Source of the DNA: Pseudolabrys sp.
GTDB taxonomy: Bacteria > Pseudomonadota > Alphaproteobacteria > Rhizobiales > Xanthobacteraceae
Assembly: GCA_026125895.1 (NCBI GenBank)
Contig: JAHCKG010000012.1
Location: forward strand, 57,081-121,080
Reading direction: 5' to 3'
DNA: 64,000 bases
The translations under genes were made by a program, and so were the position numbers. The notes under the pieces are model-generated. The model did no database searches. It was not told the DNA's origin and saw only the letters and a list, made by a program, of their open reading frames with translations. Positions 44,701 to 53,668 of this stretch are shown piece after piece. Position 1 is the stretch's first letter. Each line of letters begins with the position of its first letter.

Positions 44701-45242
44701 TGTATCAGCAGATGCTGGAAGAGGCCGTCACCAGCGCCAAGGCCGGCATCACCGACGTCGTGCAGGATCGCTGGTCGCCGCAGATCACCATCGGCATGCC
44801 GATCCTCATCCCGGAAGATTACGTCGCCGACCTGTCGGTGCGTCTCGCGCTCTATCGGCGCCTCGCCGACATGGAGGAGGAGCGCGACATCGACTCATTT
44901 GCCGCCGAGATGGTGGACCGCTTCGGCCCGTTGCCGCAGGAGGTCGAGCACCTCATGCAGATCGTCCAGATCAAGGCGCTATGCCGCAAGGCCAATATCG
45001 AGAAACTGGAGGCCGGGCCGAAGGGTGCCGTGCTGGCGTTCCGCGACAATGCCTTCGCCAACCCGGAAGGGCTGATGATCTTCATCCGGGATCACGCCGC
45101 CAGCGTGAAGGTGCGCAACGACAAGAACGGCCAACGCCTGGTCTTCCTCGACGAATGGGACAAACCCGAGGACCGCCTCAAGGGCGCCATGGCCATCGTG
45201 CGGCGGCTGTCCTCGATCGCCACCAAGGCCAAGGCGGCGTAG
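41730..45242 (+). CDS. mfd: Transcription-repair coupling factor
   Basis: Mfd removes stalled RNA polymerase from damaged DNA and recruits UvrA. The ATG at 41730 gives 1170 residues (E. coli 1148). The N-terminal UvrB-homology region starts at about residue 15. The RNA-polymerase-interacting CarD-like domain is near 490-555 (SAGDLVVHVDHGIGRFVGLQ), and the helicase core has CGDVGFGKTEIALRA (Walker A), VVDEEQHFGVSHKERLK and TATPIPRTLQLALTGVRDLS. The GAGNLLGEEQSGHIKEVGFELY block and a C-terminal Mfd domain follow. Confidence 0.97.
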   Translation: MPVSPAQSLKAGRPLTLAQVVDGAEGLVLADLARAIAARPNAPAISLAVICRDGQRMAQLSRALSFFGPDIEVMEFPAWDVLPYDRVSPNAAIVAQRMTTLSRLSRVKGRDKPSILVTTANAATQRVPAREFTATHALSVAPGNVLGMQSVVEWLELNGYLRSSTVREPGEYAVRGGILDLFPPGLDLPVRFDYFGDSVESIKTFDPQTQRSELPMSKLDLVPVAEFQLITETIRKFRTGYVAQFGVATPDDMLYQAVSEGRRHPGMEHWLPLFHEGMDTLFDYLPGSPTVLEALADDAIEQRFAQIKDYYDARVEALKDGVTPAYKPMPPDKLYLTDKEWKERLAKTAVATMTPFDVPAGSDIVEIGARPGHNFVAERAEPGANVFEAVAKHVGALQSDGKRVVIALWSDGARERMAHVLTDHKLVNLKNVGSWQQVTSAPKHNISLAVLGIESGFVTDDAAVISEQDILGDRLVRTRKAARRADNFIQEATSLSAGDLVVHVDHGIGRFVGLQAITVTGAPHDCLEIHYADSAKLFLPVENVELLSRYGSEQTNVELDRLGSGNWQARKARMKSRIREIAGELIKIAAERQLREAPKLTVGPGAYDEFAAGFPYEETEDQLTAIDATLKDLASGRPMDRLVCGDVGFGKTEIALRATFDAVMNGKQVAVVVPTTLLARQHFKNFSERFRGFPVNVAQLSRLVPAAQQTANKKGLADGSVDIVVGTHAVLGKAIKFKDLGLVVVDEEQHFGVSHKERLKTLRAEVHVLTLTATPIPRTLQLALTGVRDLSIIASPPVDRLAVRTFVTPFDPLVVREALLREKYRGGQAFYVCPRIEDLAGAKDFLDKHVPEVRVVVAHGQMPPTVLDDIMTAFYDGKYDVLLSTTIVESGLDIPTANTLIVHRADMFGLAQLYQLRGRVGRSKLRAYALLTLPANRTITPQAERRLKVLQSLDTLGAGFQLASHDLDIRGAGNLLGEEQSGHIKEVGFELYQQMLEEAVTSAKAGITDVVQDRWSPQITIGMPILIPEDYVADLSVRLALYRRLADMEEERDIDSFAAEMVDRFGPLPQEVEHLMQIVQIKALCRKANIEKLEAGPKGAVLAFRDNAFANPEGLMIFIRDHAASVKVRNDKNGQRLVFLDEWDKPEDRLKGAMAIVRRLSSIATKAKAA

Positions 45243-45254
45243 CGACAGCGGCGC

Positions 45255-46472
45255 TCAGGCCGGCTTTGTCAAAGGCGGCCAGACGCAGTTGCGCTGGTGC
45301 TGCTTGGCCGCGTACATCGCTGCATCGGCCGCGGCGATGCCCGGCGCCGAGGTTTCGGTATCGTCCGGCCGTACGACAGCGGCGCCGATGCTCACGGTGA
45401 CGACATCGCCCGTTGCCGCCAGCGGCCGCGCGATGGCGCGGCTTTCGATGGAAGCGCGAATGCCCTCGGCGATGCCGATGGCTTCGGTCAGATCGGTGTC
45501 GGGCAGCACCACCAGAAACTCCTCACCGCCATAGCGAACGCCGAGATCGCGTCCGGGCCGCAGTTGCTGCTGGATCAGCGCCGCCACCGCCTTCAGGCAT
45601 TCGTCGCCGGCTTGATGACCGAACTCGTCATTGAAGCTTTTGAAGAAGTCTATGTCGATCATCAGGAAGCCGACCGGACCGTGGCGTCCGCGGCCCGCCA
45701 GCCATAGCGCATCGACGAACTGGTCGAGGCGCCGCCGGTTGCCCAGCCCCGTCAACGGATCCAGCACGGAGGCTGCGCTGAGCTCGCGGTTGATGCCGGC
45801 GAGTTGTTCGCCGATGAGTATTTCGCGCAGGTGCTCGAGATAACGGCGGCGTTCGTCCTGCTCGAATCTCCAGTTGGCATGCAGGCTGAGGATTGCCGCC
45901 GTCGCCAGCGTCAGGATGGCGAAGAACGCCGCCGCGGCGGGCATCCCGTGTATCCGCGGAACGGCTGCTGCGCACAACACAATCACCGCCGCCGAACAGG
46001 CGACGGCGTAAGGAAAGCGCAGCCGCTGGATGATGTTGGGAAAGATCAGAACGAGCACGACTGCGTAGTGCGCGTGTACCACCAGCGGACTGTGGCTGGC
46101 GAGATACAGCCCGAGAAACCCGGCGGCGGCGAGGACAATGGTGCCGGCATCGAGCGCTTCGCGCAACCAGGGCCGCGGGTTGCGCCACACCACGGCACAA
46201 GCGGTAAAGCCGAGCAGATCAACGATCCCCAGGCGGACAAGGATGGCGAGCTTGAAAACATCCGGAAGCACGAAATAGTCGGCCACCAGAAAGAGTACGT
46301 TCATCGACAGCGCGATCGCGCCCGACGTGGCCAGATAGCGAGAACGGGCCGCGCCGGTGTCGCGCTCGAAGCGGGCCTCGAGCGCGGGCGGAAAACGTAA
46401 GCTCCAGTGGGGCGCCGACAGCACCTGATCGATGGCCGCGGTCGATATCTGGTTGGTGGCGCCGTTGGTCAT
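45255..46472 (-). CDS. Membrane-bound diguanylate cyclase (GGDEF), copy 2
   Basis: A 405-residue enzyme that makes cyclic di-GMP from two GTP. The N-terminal half has about six membrane helices (45-200) of a MASE-like sensor, then a short coiled linker and a GGDEF domain with GGEEF at 315-319 and the metal-binding MIDIDFFKSFND. The RxxD inhibitory site expected just upstream is absent, so product feedback may be weak. It is a tandem paralogue of the next gene upstream, from which it is separated by 3 bases; RFPPALEARFE-DTGA is shared. Confidence 0.94.
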   Translation of the reverse strand: MTNGATNQISTAAIDQVLSAPHWSLRFPPALEARFERDTGAARSRYLATSGAIALSMNVLFLVADYFVLPDVFKLAILVRLGIVDLLGFTACAVVWRNPRPWLREALDAGTIVLAAAGFLGLYLASHSPLVVHAHYAVVLVLIFPNIIQRLRFPYAVACSAAVIVLCAAAVPRIHGMPAAAAFFAILTLATAAILSLHANWRFEQDERRRYLEHLREILIGEQLAGINRELSAASVLDPLTGLGNRRRLDQFVDALWLAGRGRHGPVGFLMIDIDFFKSFNDEFGHQAGDECLKAVAALIQQQLRPGRDLGVRYGGEEFLVVLPDTDLTEAIGIAEGIRASIESRAIARPLAATGDVVTVSIGAAVVRPDDTETSAPGIAAADAAMYAAKQHQRNCVWPPLTKPA

Positions 46473-46475
46473 GTT

Positions 46476-47717
46476 TCAGACGGCGTGGCGCACGGGATGG
46501 CGTTCGTCGTCCTCCGAACCGGTCAGGGGCGGCCAGACCCGGTTGCGGCCCTGCTGTTTGGCGATATAGAGCGCTTCGTCCGCCGCCATGGTGGCTTCAG
46601 AAAAGCTCAGCCGGCCGTCCGGCTTCACCACGGCAACGCCGATGCTGACGGTTACGACAGGCGCCGTTGGCGAATTGGCGTGCTCGGTGCCATGCCGTTC
46701 GACGCCGGCGCGAATGCGCTCGGCGACCTGAACGCCGTCGAACAAGGTGCTTTCCGGCAGCACCGCCAGAAATTCCTCGCCGCCCAGTCGCACCGCCAGA
46801 TCGGACCCGGCGCGCAGGTTCTGCTCAAGCGTCTCGGCGACCATCTTCAGGCAATCGTCGCCGGCCTGGTGACCGTAATGGTCGTTGAAGCGCTTGAAGT
46901 GATCGATATCGAGCATCATGAACACGATCGGCTTCGTCGCGTCGCGTCCCGAGCCGACCAGCGTATCGACGAACTGTTCGAGGCGGCGGCGATTGGCCAA
47001 GCCGGTCAATGGATCGAGCATCGAGATGGCGCTCAGCGCCTCGTTGGCGACCATAAGATTCTGCGCCCGCAGCTTGTCGCGAAGGCCCAGCAGGTATTCG
47101 CGCCGTTCGTCGCGCTCCAGCATCCAGTTGGCGATGAGGCTCAACATGGTCGTCGTCGTCAGCAGCAGCACGGCGCCGAAGACGATGGGCGCCTGCATGA
47201 GATGGATATGCGGAATGCCGAAGGCGTACATGGTGATGACGACGGCCGACGCCGACAGCGCGTACCAGAAGCGCACGCGCTGGATGATGTTAGGGAACAC
47301 CAGGATCAGCAGCATCGAATAGTGGGCGTGCATCGCCATCGGGCTGCGGCTCGTGGTGACGAGGTAGAGCAGCCCTGCCGCGATCAGCACCGTCAGCACC
47401 GCTTCCATGGATTCCCGGATCCAGGGCCGCGGATTGGTCCACAGCACGACGAAGGAGGCGAGCGCCAGCGGCGTGATGATGCCGAGGCGATAGATCAGCG
47501 CCGTCTCGAAGATGTCGCTCAGCTGCAGGCGATCGCGAAAGATGAACAGATCGAAGATGCCGAAGGTGATGATGCCGCTGAACAGCAGAAAGCGGGAGCG
47601 CTTGGCTCCGGTGTCGGCCTCGAAACGGGCTTCGAGCGCCGGCGGAAAGCGGAGCAGACGAAAGCCGCCTTCGAGGACGCGGTCGATGTCGGCGATTGAT
47701 ATGCCCGTGGCCGGCAT
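46476..47717 (-). CDS. Membrane-bound diguanylate cyclase (GGDEF), copy 1
   Basis: A 413-residue paralogue of the downstream gene with the same layout: about six membrane helices (45-200), then LSAISMLDPLTGLANRRRLEQ and a GGDEF domain with GGEEF at 312-316 and LDIDHFKRFNDHYGHQAGD. The RxxD inhibitory site is absent here as well. Both proteins share the N-terminal motif RFPPALEARFE and the FPNIIQR-RF segment between helices, so the pair arose by duplication. A shared transcript is likely. Confidence 0.94.
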   Translation of the reverse strand: MPATGISIADIDRVLEGGFRLLRFPPALEARFEADTGAKRSRFLLFSGIITFGIFDLFIFRDRLQLSDIFETALIYRLGIITPLALASFVVLWTNPRPWIRESMEAVLTVLIAAGLLYLVTTSRSPMAMHAHYSMLLILVFPNIIQRVRFWYALSASAVVITMYAFGIPHIHLMQAPIVFGAVLLLTTTTMLSLIANWMLERDERREYLLGLRDKLRAQNLMVANEALSAISMLDPLTGLANRRRLEQFVDTLVGSGRDATKPIVFMMLDIDHFKRFNDHYGHQAGDDCLKMVAETLEQNLRAGSDLAVRLGGEEFLAVLPESTLFDGVQVAERIRAGVERHGTEHANSPTAPVVTVSIGVAVVKPDGRLSFSEATMAADEALYIAKQQGRNRVWPPLTGSEDDERHPVRHAV

Positions 47718-47857
47718 GGCGCGTGCGATCCGAAGCGCCGCTCGGGGGGAGAGGCGGCGTCACGCGTCAGACCATAAAGTCAGCGGCCTTCAGGTCGTTG
47801 ACCTAGATCATTCGGTACAATGCTACGGGAGCACGGTTACGGGTTCTCAAGGAACCG

Positions 47858-48511
47858 CTATTCGGCGGCTTCGCCGGCCTGCGCAGCACGCTGGATCGCC
47901 TCGGCGAGATACTCCGGCGCCTGCGCGCCCGAGACGGCGAACTTGCCGCCGAAAATGAACATCGGCACGCCCTGGATGCCGGCTTCCTTGGCGGCTTCGG
48001 CTTCCTGCGTCACTTCGGCGACGTCCTGGTCGCTGGCAAGCGCGGCGCGCACGTCTTCGGGATCGAGACCGATATCGGTCGCCGCCTGCACCAGAACGGC
48101 CTCGTTGGTGAGGTCGGCGCCCTCGGTGAAATAGAGATCCATCAGGCGCTGCTTCATCTCCGCCGCCTTGCCGATGCCCTCGGCCCAGCGGATCAGGCGA
48201 TGCGCGTCGATGGTGTTCGGCTGATTGCTGATCTTGTCCATCGCATAGACAAGGCCTTCCTGCGCCGCGGCGTCACGCACACGCGTCGCGATCTCGCCGT
48301 AGCGCTCCGGCGAACCGAACTTGGCGGTGAGATACTGGTTTCGCGAAATGCCTTCGCGCGGGATCCAGTCGTTGAGGAAATAGGGGCGGAAGTGAACCTC
48401 GACCGGAACGCCGGGGTTCATGGCGATCGCCTGTTCCAGCCGGCGCTTGCCGATGAAGCACCAGGGGCAGACCACGTCGGAGACGACGTCGATGCGGACA
48501 GGCTGGGTCAT
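47858..48511 (-). CDS. DsbA family oxidoreductase (FrnE-like)
   Basis: A 217-residue thioredoxin-fold protein without a signal peptide, so it is cytoplasmic. The redox motif CPWC lies at 15-18 after IDVVSDVV, followed by IGKRRLEQAI. The helical insert and the C-terminal EAGIQGVPMFIFGGKFAVSGAQ (cis-proline loop VP) match FrnE/YwbO-type proteins, which also resemble 2-hydroxychromene-2-carboxylate isomerase. It probably reduces or isomerises thiols. Confidence 0.92.
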   Translation of the reverse strand: MTQPVRIDVVSDVVCPWCFIGKRRLEQAIAMNPGVPVEVHFRPYFLNDWIPREGISRNQYLTAKFGSPERYGEIATRVRDAAAQEGLVYAMDKISNQPNTIDAHRLIRWAEGIGKAAEMKQRLMDLYFTEGADLTNEAVLVQAATDIGLDPEDVRAALASDQDVAEVTQEAEAAKEAGIQGVPMFIFGGKFAVSGAQAPEYLAEAIQRAAQAGEAAE

Positions 48512-48550
48512 GAGGGCTATCTCCCGTTCGGAGATAACCTAGTCATCCCG

Positions 48551-49816
48551 CTACTCGGCCGCAACCATCGGGCTCGCCAGAACGCGCTGCAGCAGGCTCT
48601 GCAAGGTATCGCCGTTTTTGAACGAGGCCAAAGTGACATTGGCGGTAATACGGTCGCTGGGATTGGTCGGCGCCCGCATGATGTGCTTGATGGCGGCGGC
48701 GACGCGGCGGGCGACGATATGGGCGCTGCGCAGGTCCGTCTGCGTGAAGGCAACGAGCAGGGAGCCGTCGTCGTCACCGCAGGCGAAATCAATCGCCCGC
48801 ATCAGCTTGACGGCGAGCCGTGCGCCGTCGCGCCGTGAGCGGTCGTCATGGACGCCGTCGAAGGAGAAGCGGGCCAGCGTCAGAGCGTGGCTGCGGTCGG
48901 TGGCCTCGGCAACCGCCTTGTCGAGTTCGCGCCAGAACGCCTCCGCCGTCAGCAGCCCGGTATCCGGATCGTACAGGCCGTCGGTGTCGAGCGTGTGCAG
49001 CATGCGCTTGAGCCGCGATTCCAGCGCATGCAGCCGCACCAGCGGCACCATGCGCGCGGCCAGTCGCTCCGGCGCGCCGTTGACGCAATCGAGATTGGGC
49101 AGATCGCCCTCGAATGCCTCCGGGATATCGCCGGTGACGGCGACCGGGATTTCGTGGAACCGGCTTTCGTGGCCGAGCACATTGAGGAACGTTTCGATCA
49201 TGCGCGGCGAGAAGCCGTCGCCGATGATGATGCCGTCGATGTCGCGTTCTTCGAGATGCTTGGCGGCGGCCTCGACGCTGAGCGCGCCGACCATCTTGGC
49301 GTGCTCGCCCATGGCGACGGCAAGCGCGGGATAAAGCGGGCCGCGGCCGGCGACGAGAACGGTCGCGTCGTCGAGCGGATCGCCGATCGGCAGCGCCGGC
49401 ATCGTGCCGCCTTGCGCGGCGAAGGTTTCGATCCGCCGCAGCACGGTCGAGTGCAGCGCGCGCACGCGCAGGGCGGTGCGCAGGCGGCCGATCAGACGTT
49501 CGGTCGGCTGGTCGGCATCGGCGGTCAGGGCGGTCGGGATGGCGGCTTCGCGCTCGGCATCGGCCATGGCGACGATCGGCACGGTGGCGCCCTGCGAGGT
49601 CGCGACCTGCAGCGCCAGCATGCGGCCGGCGGCTTCGCTCTTCGGCGCGCCGGGTTCGGCGATCACCACGGCAGCGGGCTTGACCGACACGAAGGCGGTC
49701 GGCGCATCGGCCCAGTTTGTTTCAACGATGGGGAAGGCGCCGGCGGCGCCGAGGGCATCGACGAGAGAGGTGGCCGGCGCATCGGCGACCACCAGCAGCG
49801 GACCTTGCAGCGACAT
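48551..49816 (-). CDS. Degenerate PleD-like protein (REC-REC-GGDEF without catalytic motif)
   Basis: A 421-residue cytoplasmic protein. Two receiver-like regions (about 1-125 and 150-270) lead into a GGDEF-like domain whose start is recognised by DGLYDPDTGLLTAEAFWRELDKAV near 279-302. The active-site loop reads DDDGSLLVAF (348-357) where GGDEF should be, and neither receiver has the usual acidic pocket. It is thus unlikely to make c-di-GMP or to be phosphorylated; a GTP- or protein-binding role is possible. The ATG at 49816 is preferred over a TTG at 49849. Confidence 0.75.
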   Translation of the reverse strand: MSLQGPLLVVADAPATSLVDALGAAGAFPIVETNWADAPTAFVSVKPAAVVIAEPGAPKSEAAGRMLALQVATSQGATVPIVAMADAEREAAIPTALTADADQPTERLIGRLRTALRVRALHSTVLRRIETFAAQGGTMPALPIGDPLDDATVLVAGRGPLYPALAVAMGEHAKMVGALSVEAAAKHLEERDIDGIIIGDGFSPRMIETFLNVLGHESRFHEIPVAVTGDIPEAFEGDLPNLDCVNGAPERLAARMVPLVRLHALESRLKRMLHTLDTDGLYDPDTGLLTAEAFWRELDKAVAEATDRSHALTLARFSFDGVHDDRSRRDGARLAVKLMRAIDFACGDDDGSLLVAFTQTDLRSAHIVARRVAAAIKHIMRAPTNPSDRITANVTLASFKNGDTLQSLLQRVLASPMVAAE

Positions 49817-49979
49817 GACACACAACGCGTTACTGGTTACGCAAAACAATGCCGGCCGGGCGGCCGGTTGAACCTTCGCTAACCTAAGCCGAGGGCCGTT
49901 AACGCCGCGTCAACGACGAATAGCGATTAGAAACAATAAATAAAATGCCTGTTCCGCCGGGAAAAGAGTGTCAGACGGG

Positions 49980-51515
49980 TCAGGCCGCGATGCCCCGCGG
50001 CCGGAAGGCGCCGGCCACGAGCGGACTGCCGCCCTGGCGCTTCACGAGGTCGGCGACCGTGGCGTTGTCGAGGGCGCTGCCGGCCAGCTTCTGCGCCAGC
50101 AGGCCGCCGGGCAAAGCGACGATGGTCGCGGCCGGATCGGCGAGCGAGACCTGCGCTTCCATGTCGGCGGTGCGGAAGCGATAGCCGCCGACGACGGCGA
50201 TGCCGGCCGGCGGCCCGGTGACCGTCAGACTACGAGCCGATTCATCGACCTTGCAAGTGAAGGCAGTATCGACGAAGCCGTCCTTGTCGATGGCAAGGTA
50301 GGGCGCCTGCGTCCGTTCGGCGCCGGGCGGAAAGGCGGCCTGCGGCACCATGGCGCCGCGCACCATCAGCGTGCCGGATTTGCCGCGCGCCGTCTCGATA
50401 TCATGCGGCGTGCCGACATGACCCAGCGGCAGCGCGGCCGGCAGTCCATCGACCTCTCGCGCCACGGCAACAACGCCGAGTTCGCCGAAAGCGGAAACGT
50501 CGATGAGCCTGGTCGTGCCGGTGAACGTCGGCGCCGTCGCCAGTTGCTCGGGCGAGCGCCACAGCGCCACCGCACTGCGCAGGCCGTCGAGATATCCAAC
50601 CTTTGCGAGCGGCGCGAGCGCCGGGCCGGGCACGACAACGGTGTTCACGGTGCCGAGGGTTTGCTCGGCGAAGGTCCTCGCATCAAAGCCGTGATGCAGC
50701 GACAGGCAGCCGCCGCCGAACAACCACGGCACCGTCGCAACGGCGAGTCCCGCAAAGGACGACGGAGGGATCGCGGCGAGCAGCGACATGTCCGGACCGA
50801 CGCCGATCTCCTGCGCCAGCGCCAGGCCGCCGGCGATGAGTTCGCTATGGCTGCGCGCGATCGGCGTGAGACCCGATGCCGCGACATCGAAGGTGATGAC
50901 GGCGACATGTTCGGATGCCTGACCGCCGCGCATGGTGCGCGGCACGGTCGGCGTCGCGGCTGCTTCGAACACGTCGTTGAGCGGTACGACGCCGTCCGGC
51001 AGCTTGTCGCCGAAGGCGCCGATGAGGCGCACCGGAAAAAGCTCGGCGCCGACATCGGCGGCGAGTTCGGCGTGGTCGAAGCCGCCGACACGTGACGTGG
51101 TGATGATCGCCTTCACGCCAAGGTGGCGCAATGCGCCGGCGATTTCCTTGCGCCGCCACAGCAGCGGCAGCGGCACCGCGATCATTCCGGCGCGCAGCAC
51201 CGCGAGCAGGGTGATGACGGCCTCGACCGTGTTCGGCAGTTGGATGGCGACCAGGGTGTCGGCCTGCAGGCCGGCGCGGCAGAGCCTGGCAGCGAGAGTG
51301 GAAATCGCCCGGTCGGCCTCGGCATAAGTCAGGCGGCGCGGCGCGCCGTCGGTGAAGCTGGAGCGGTTCGGCGCATCGCGCAGCGCCACCGCCGAGGAGT
51401 CGTGCACGGCCGCGCGGCGAAACAGATCATCGAGCGTCGGGCCGGATGGCGCGGCAGCGGCGCCGATCAGTTCCGATCCGCCAAGTTCGCTCAAATGGCC
51501 GCCGCGCAGGATCAT
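49980..51515 (-). CDS. Degenerate AMP-dependent synthetase/ligase-like protein
   Basis: A 511-residue protein of the ANL (acyl-CoA synthetase) fold, with LTYAEADRAISTLAARLCRAGLQADTLVAIQLPNTVEAVITLLAVLRAGMIAVPLPLL at 62-118. The nucleotide loop that should read TSGTTG-PKG is VITFDVAASGLTPIARSH (206-223), so the phosphate-binding Ser/Thr/Gly pattern is gone, and the C-terminus lacks the GK lysine. It is probably not an active adenylating enzyme. Relatives with the same change may exist, but I cannot check this. Confidence 0.78.
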   Translation of the reverse strand: MILRGGHLSELGGSELIGAAAAPSGPTLDDLFRRAAVHDSSAVALRDAPNRSSFTDGAPRRLTYAEADRAISTLAARLCRAGLQADTLVAIQLPNTVEAVITLLAVLRAGMIAVPLPLLWRRKEIAGALRHLGVKAIITTSRVGGFDHAELAADVGAELFPVRLIGAFGDKLPDGVVPLNDVFEAAATPTVPRTMRGGQASEHVAVITFDVAASGLTPIARSHSELIAGGLALAQEIGVGPDMSLLAAIPPSSFAGLAVATVPWLFGGGCLSLHHGFDARTFAEQTLGTVNTVVVPGPALAPLAKVGYLDGLRSAVALWRSPEQLATAPTFTGTTRLIDVSAFGELGVVAVAREVDGLPAALPLGHVGTPHDIETARGKSGTLMVRGAMVPQAAFPPGAERTQAPYLAIDKDGFVDTAFTCKVDESARSLTVTGPPAGIAVVGGYRFRTADMEAQVSLADPAATIVALPGGLLAQKLAGSALDNATVADLVKRQGGSPLVAGAFRPRGIAA

Positions 51516-51544
51516 CGGGAATCCCTATGGGGTTTCCGGGTCCA

Positions 51545-53380
51545 TTATCGGGCGTCCCGGTGCCACCAGGTCTCAGGCAGGTAGCCATACAACGAGGTTT
51601 GCGATGGATGCGCGATTCGGGTCCAGCGCGCCACCCATTGCACCGGCGGGAAGTACAGCGGCACCACGTAGAAGCCCGACAGCAACACCCGGTCGAGGGC
51701 GCGCGTGGCGGCGACGAAGGCGTCGCGTTCGGTCGCGGCCAGCATGGCGGCGATCATGGCGTCCACGGCCTTCGACCTGACGCCCATGTAGTTGCGGCTG
51801 CCGTTCTGGTCGGCCGCTTCCGAACTCCAGTAGAACAATTGCTCGTTGCCGGGCGACAGCGACTGGTCCCAGCGGTACTGCATCATGTCGAAGTCGAAGG
51901 CGATGCGCCGGCGCTCGAACTGCGTGGCGTCAACCGTGCGCACCAGCGCCGCGATGCCGACGCGCTTGAGGCTGTTGCTGTAGGCGAGCGCCAGCCGCTC
52001 CTGGTCGCGCGTGGTGCACAGCATCTCGAAGGCAAAGGGCGCGCCGGTCGCCTTGTTGACCATCCGCTCGGCCTGAAGGATGTAGCCGGCTTCCGCGAAC
52101 AGTTGCAGCGCCTGGCGCATGACCTTGCGGTCGCGCCCCGAGCCGTCGGTCACCGGCGGCGCCCACTGGCCCGCCAGGACGTCGGGCCGCACTGCATCCG
52201 GGAACGGCGCCAGCAATTCCTTCTCGCGCGCGTTGGCGGCGACGCCATGCGCCGACAGATCGCAGCCGTCGAAATAGGACGCCGTCCGCTTGTAGAGATC
52301 GAAGAAATAGGTGTGGTTGATCCATTCGAAGTCGAACATGTGGATCAGCGCCTCGCGCACGCGGATGTCGGCGAAGATGCCGCGGCGCGTGTTGAAGACG
52401 AGGCCGTCCATGCCCTTGGGCAGGCCGTAGGAGAAGTTCTCCTTGACCACCTTGCCGTCGCGCAAGGCGGGAAAATCGTAGGCCGTCTGCCAGCGGCCCG
52501 GATCGGTCTCGAGCCGCAGATCGTAAAGTCCGGTTTTGAACGCTTCGAAATGGGTGTTGCCGTCGCGGAAATAGTCGAACTTGACGGTGTCGAAATTCCA
52601 GAGGCCGCGATTGATCGCCAGATCGCGGCCCCAATAGTCCTTGTTGCGCGTGAAGGTGACGCTGTCGCCCGGACGCACGGCGCTGACACGATAGGGACCG
52701 CTGCCGATCAGCGGCTCGAAGCTCGTGTCCTCGAACTTGTCTGGATCGATGCTGTGTTTGGCGAGCACCGGCATCAGACCGAGGATCAGTGGCAGTTCAC
52801 GATCGTTGGCACCGGCGAGATCGAAGCGCACGGTGCGCGCGTCGACCGCCTCGACCTTGGCGACTTTGCCGTAATAGATGCCGAACAGCGGCCGGCCATG
52901 GTCGCGCAGCAGGTTGAACGAGAACACGACATCGTCGGCCGTCACCTTGCGGCCATCGGAGAACGTCGCCTTGTCGTTGATGGTGAAGGTGACGAAGCTG
53001 CGCGCCGCGTCCGTGGTGACGCTGTCGGCGAGCAGGCCGTACAGCGTGAACGGTTCGTCGTAGCCGCGCGCCAGCAGGCTCTCGATGACGTAGCCGCGGA
53101 TCTTCTCGGCCGGCAGACCCTTGACGATGAAGGGATTGAGGCTGTCGAAGGTGCCGAGCACGCCTTGCGTCAACTGGCCGCCCTTGGGCGCGTCGGGATT
53201 GGAATAGGTCGGCGCGGCGAAATCGGCCGGCCACGCCGGAGCCCCGTGCATGGTCAGCGCATGGCTCGTCGTCGCGGTCTGCGCCCGTGCGGGCTGCGAG
53301 CCGGCTGCGCCGAAGGCGAGGGCGCCAAACATCGCAGCGCGGCGCGACAGGCGGATGCCAGTCGCGACGGGCAGGCTCAC
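51545..53380 (-). CDS. YejA-like oligopeptide ABC transporter substrate-binding protein
   Basis: A 611-residue extracellular solute-binding protein family 5 member. It has a twin-arginine-like signal (SRRAAMFGALAFGAAG), then MHGAPAWPADFAAPTYSNPDAPKGGQL, which is the start typical of YejA (microcin C/oligopeptide or muropeptide uptake). Other blocks are FNLLRDHGRPLFGIYYGKVAKVEA and GLPKGMDGLVFNTRRGIFADIRVREAL. No permease or ATPase gene is adjacent. A GTG start is used. Confidence 0.92.
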   Translation of the reverse strand: MSLPVATGIRLSRRAAMFGALAFGAAGSQPARAQTATTSHALTMHGAPAWPADFAAPTYSNPDAPKGGQLTQGVLGTFDSLNPFIVKGLPAEKIRGYVIESLLARGYDEPFTLYGLLADSVTTDAARSFVTFTINDKATFSDGRKVTADDVVFSFNLLRDHGRPLFGIYYGKVAKVEAVDARTVRFDLAGANDRELPLILGLMPVLAKHSIDPDKFEDTSFEPLIGSGPYRVSAVRPGDSVTFTRNKDYWGRDLAINRGLWNFDTVKFDYFRDGNTHFEAFKTGLYDLRLETDPGRWQTAYDFPALRDGKVVKENFSYGLPKGMDGLVFNTRRGIFADIRVREALIHMFDFEWINHTYFFDLYKRTASYFDGCDLSAHGVAANAREKELLAPFPDAVRPDVLAGQWAPPVTDGSGRDRKVMRQALQLFAEAGYILQAERMVNKATGAPFAFEMLCTTRDQERLALAYSNSLKRVGIAALVRTVDATQFERRRIAFDFDMMQYRWDQSLSPGNEQLFYWSSEAADQNGSRNYMGVRSKAVDAMIAAMLAATERDAFVAATRALDRVLLSGFYVVPLYFPPVQWVARWTRIAHPSQTSLYGYLPETWWHRDAR

Positions 53381-53668
53381 GGGCTGGTCGGTGCGGTGTG
53401 CGATGCGATTCGTGTCCTAAGGCTAGCGGCCTTTTACCACAGGGCAAAGAATGCGGCGTCCGCCAATTTTCGGCGTATTGGTGCCTTTATCGTCGGGGCA
53501 ATATCGGCTATCAGGCTGCGGTCGAATGTCACGCTCCCGCCGTATTTCGCAACGACAGAGCCGCTCGCCATTGCGCGGTGCGTTCGGGACGCGCCGACCG
53601 GAAGCAGCCGGTCGCTAACGATAGCCGGTCGAACGCTACTCCGGTTCTTAACAAGGGACGAGTTTCAA

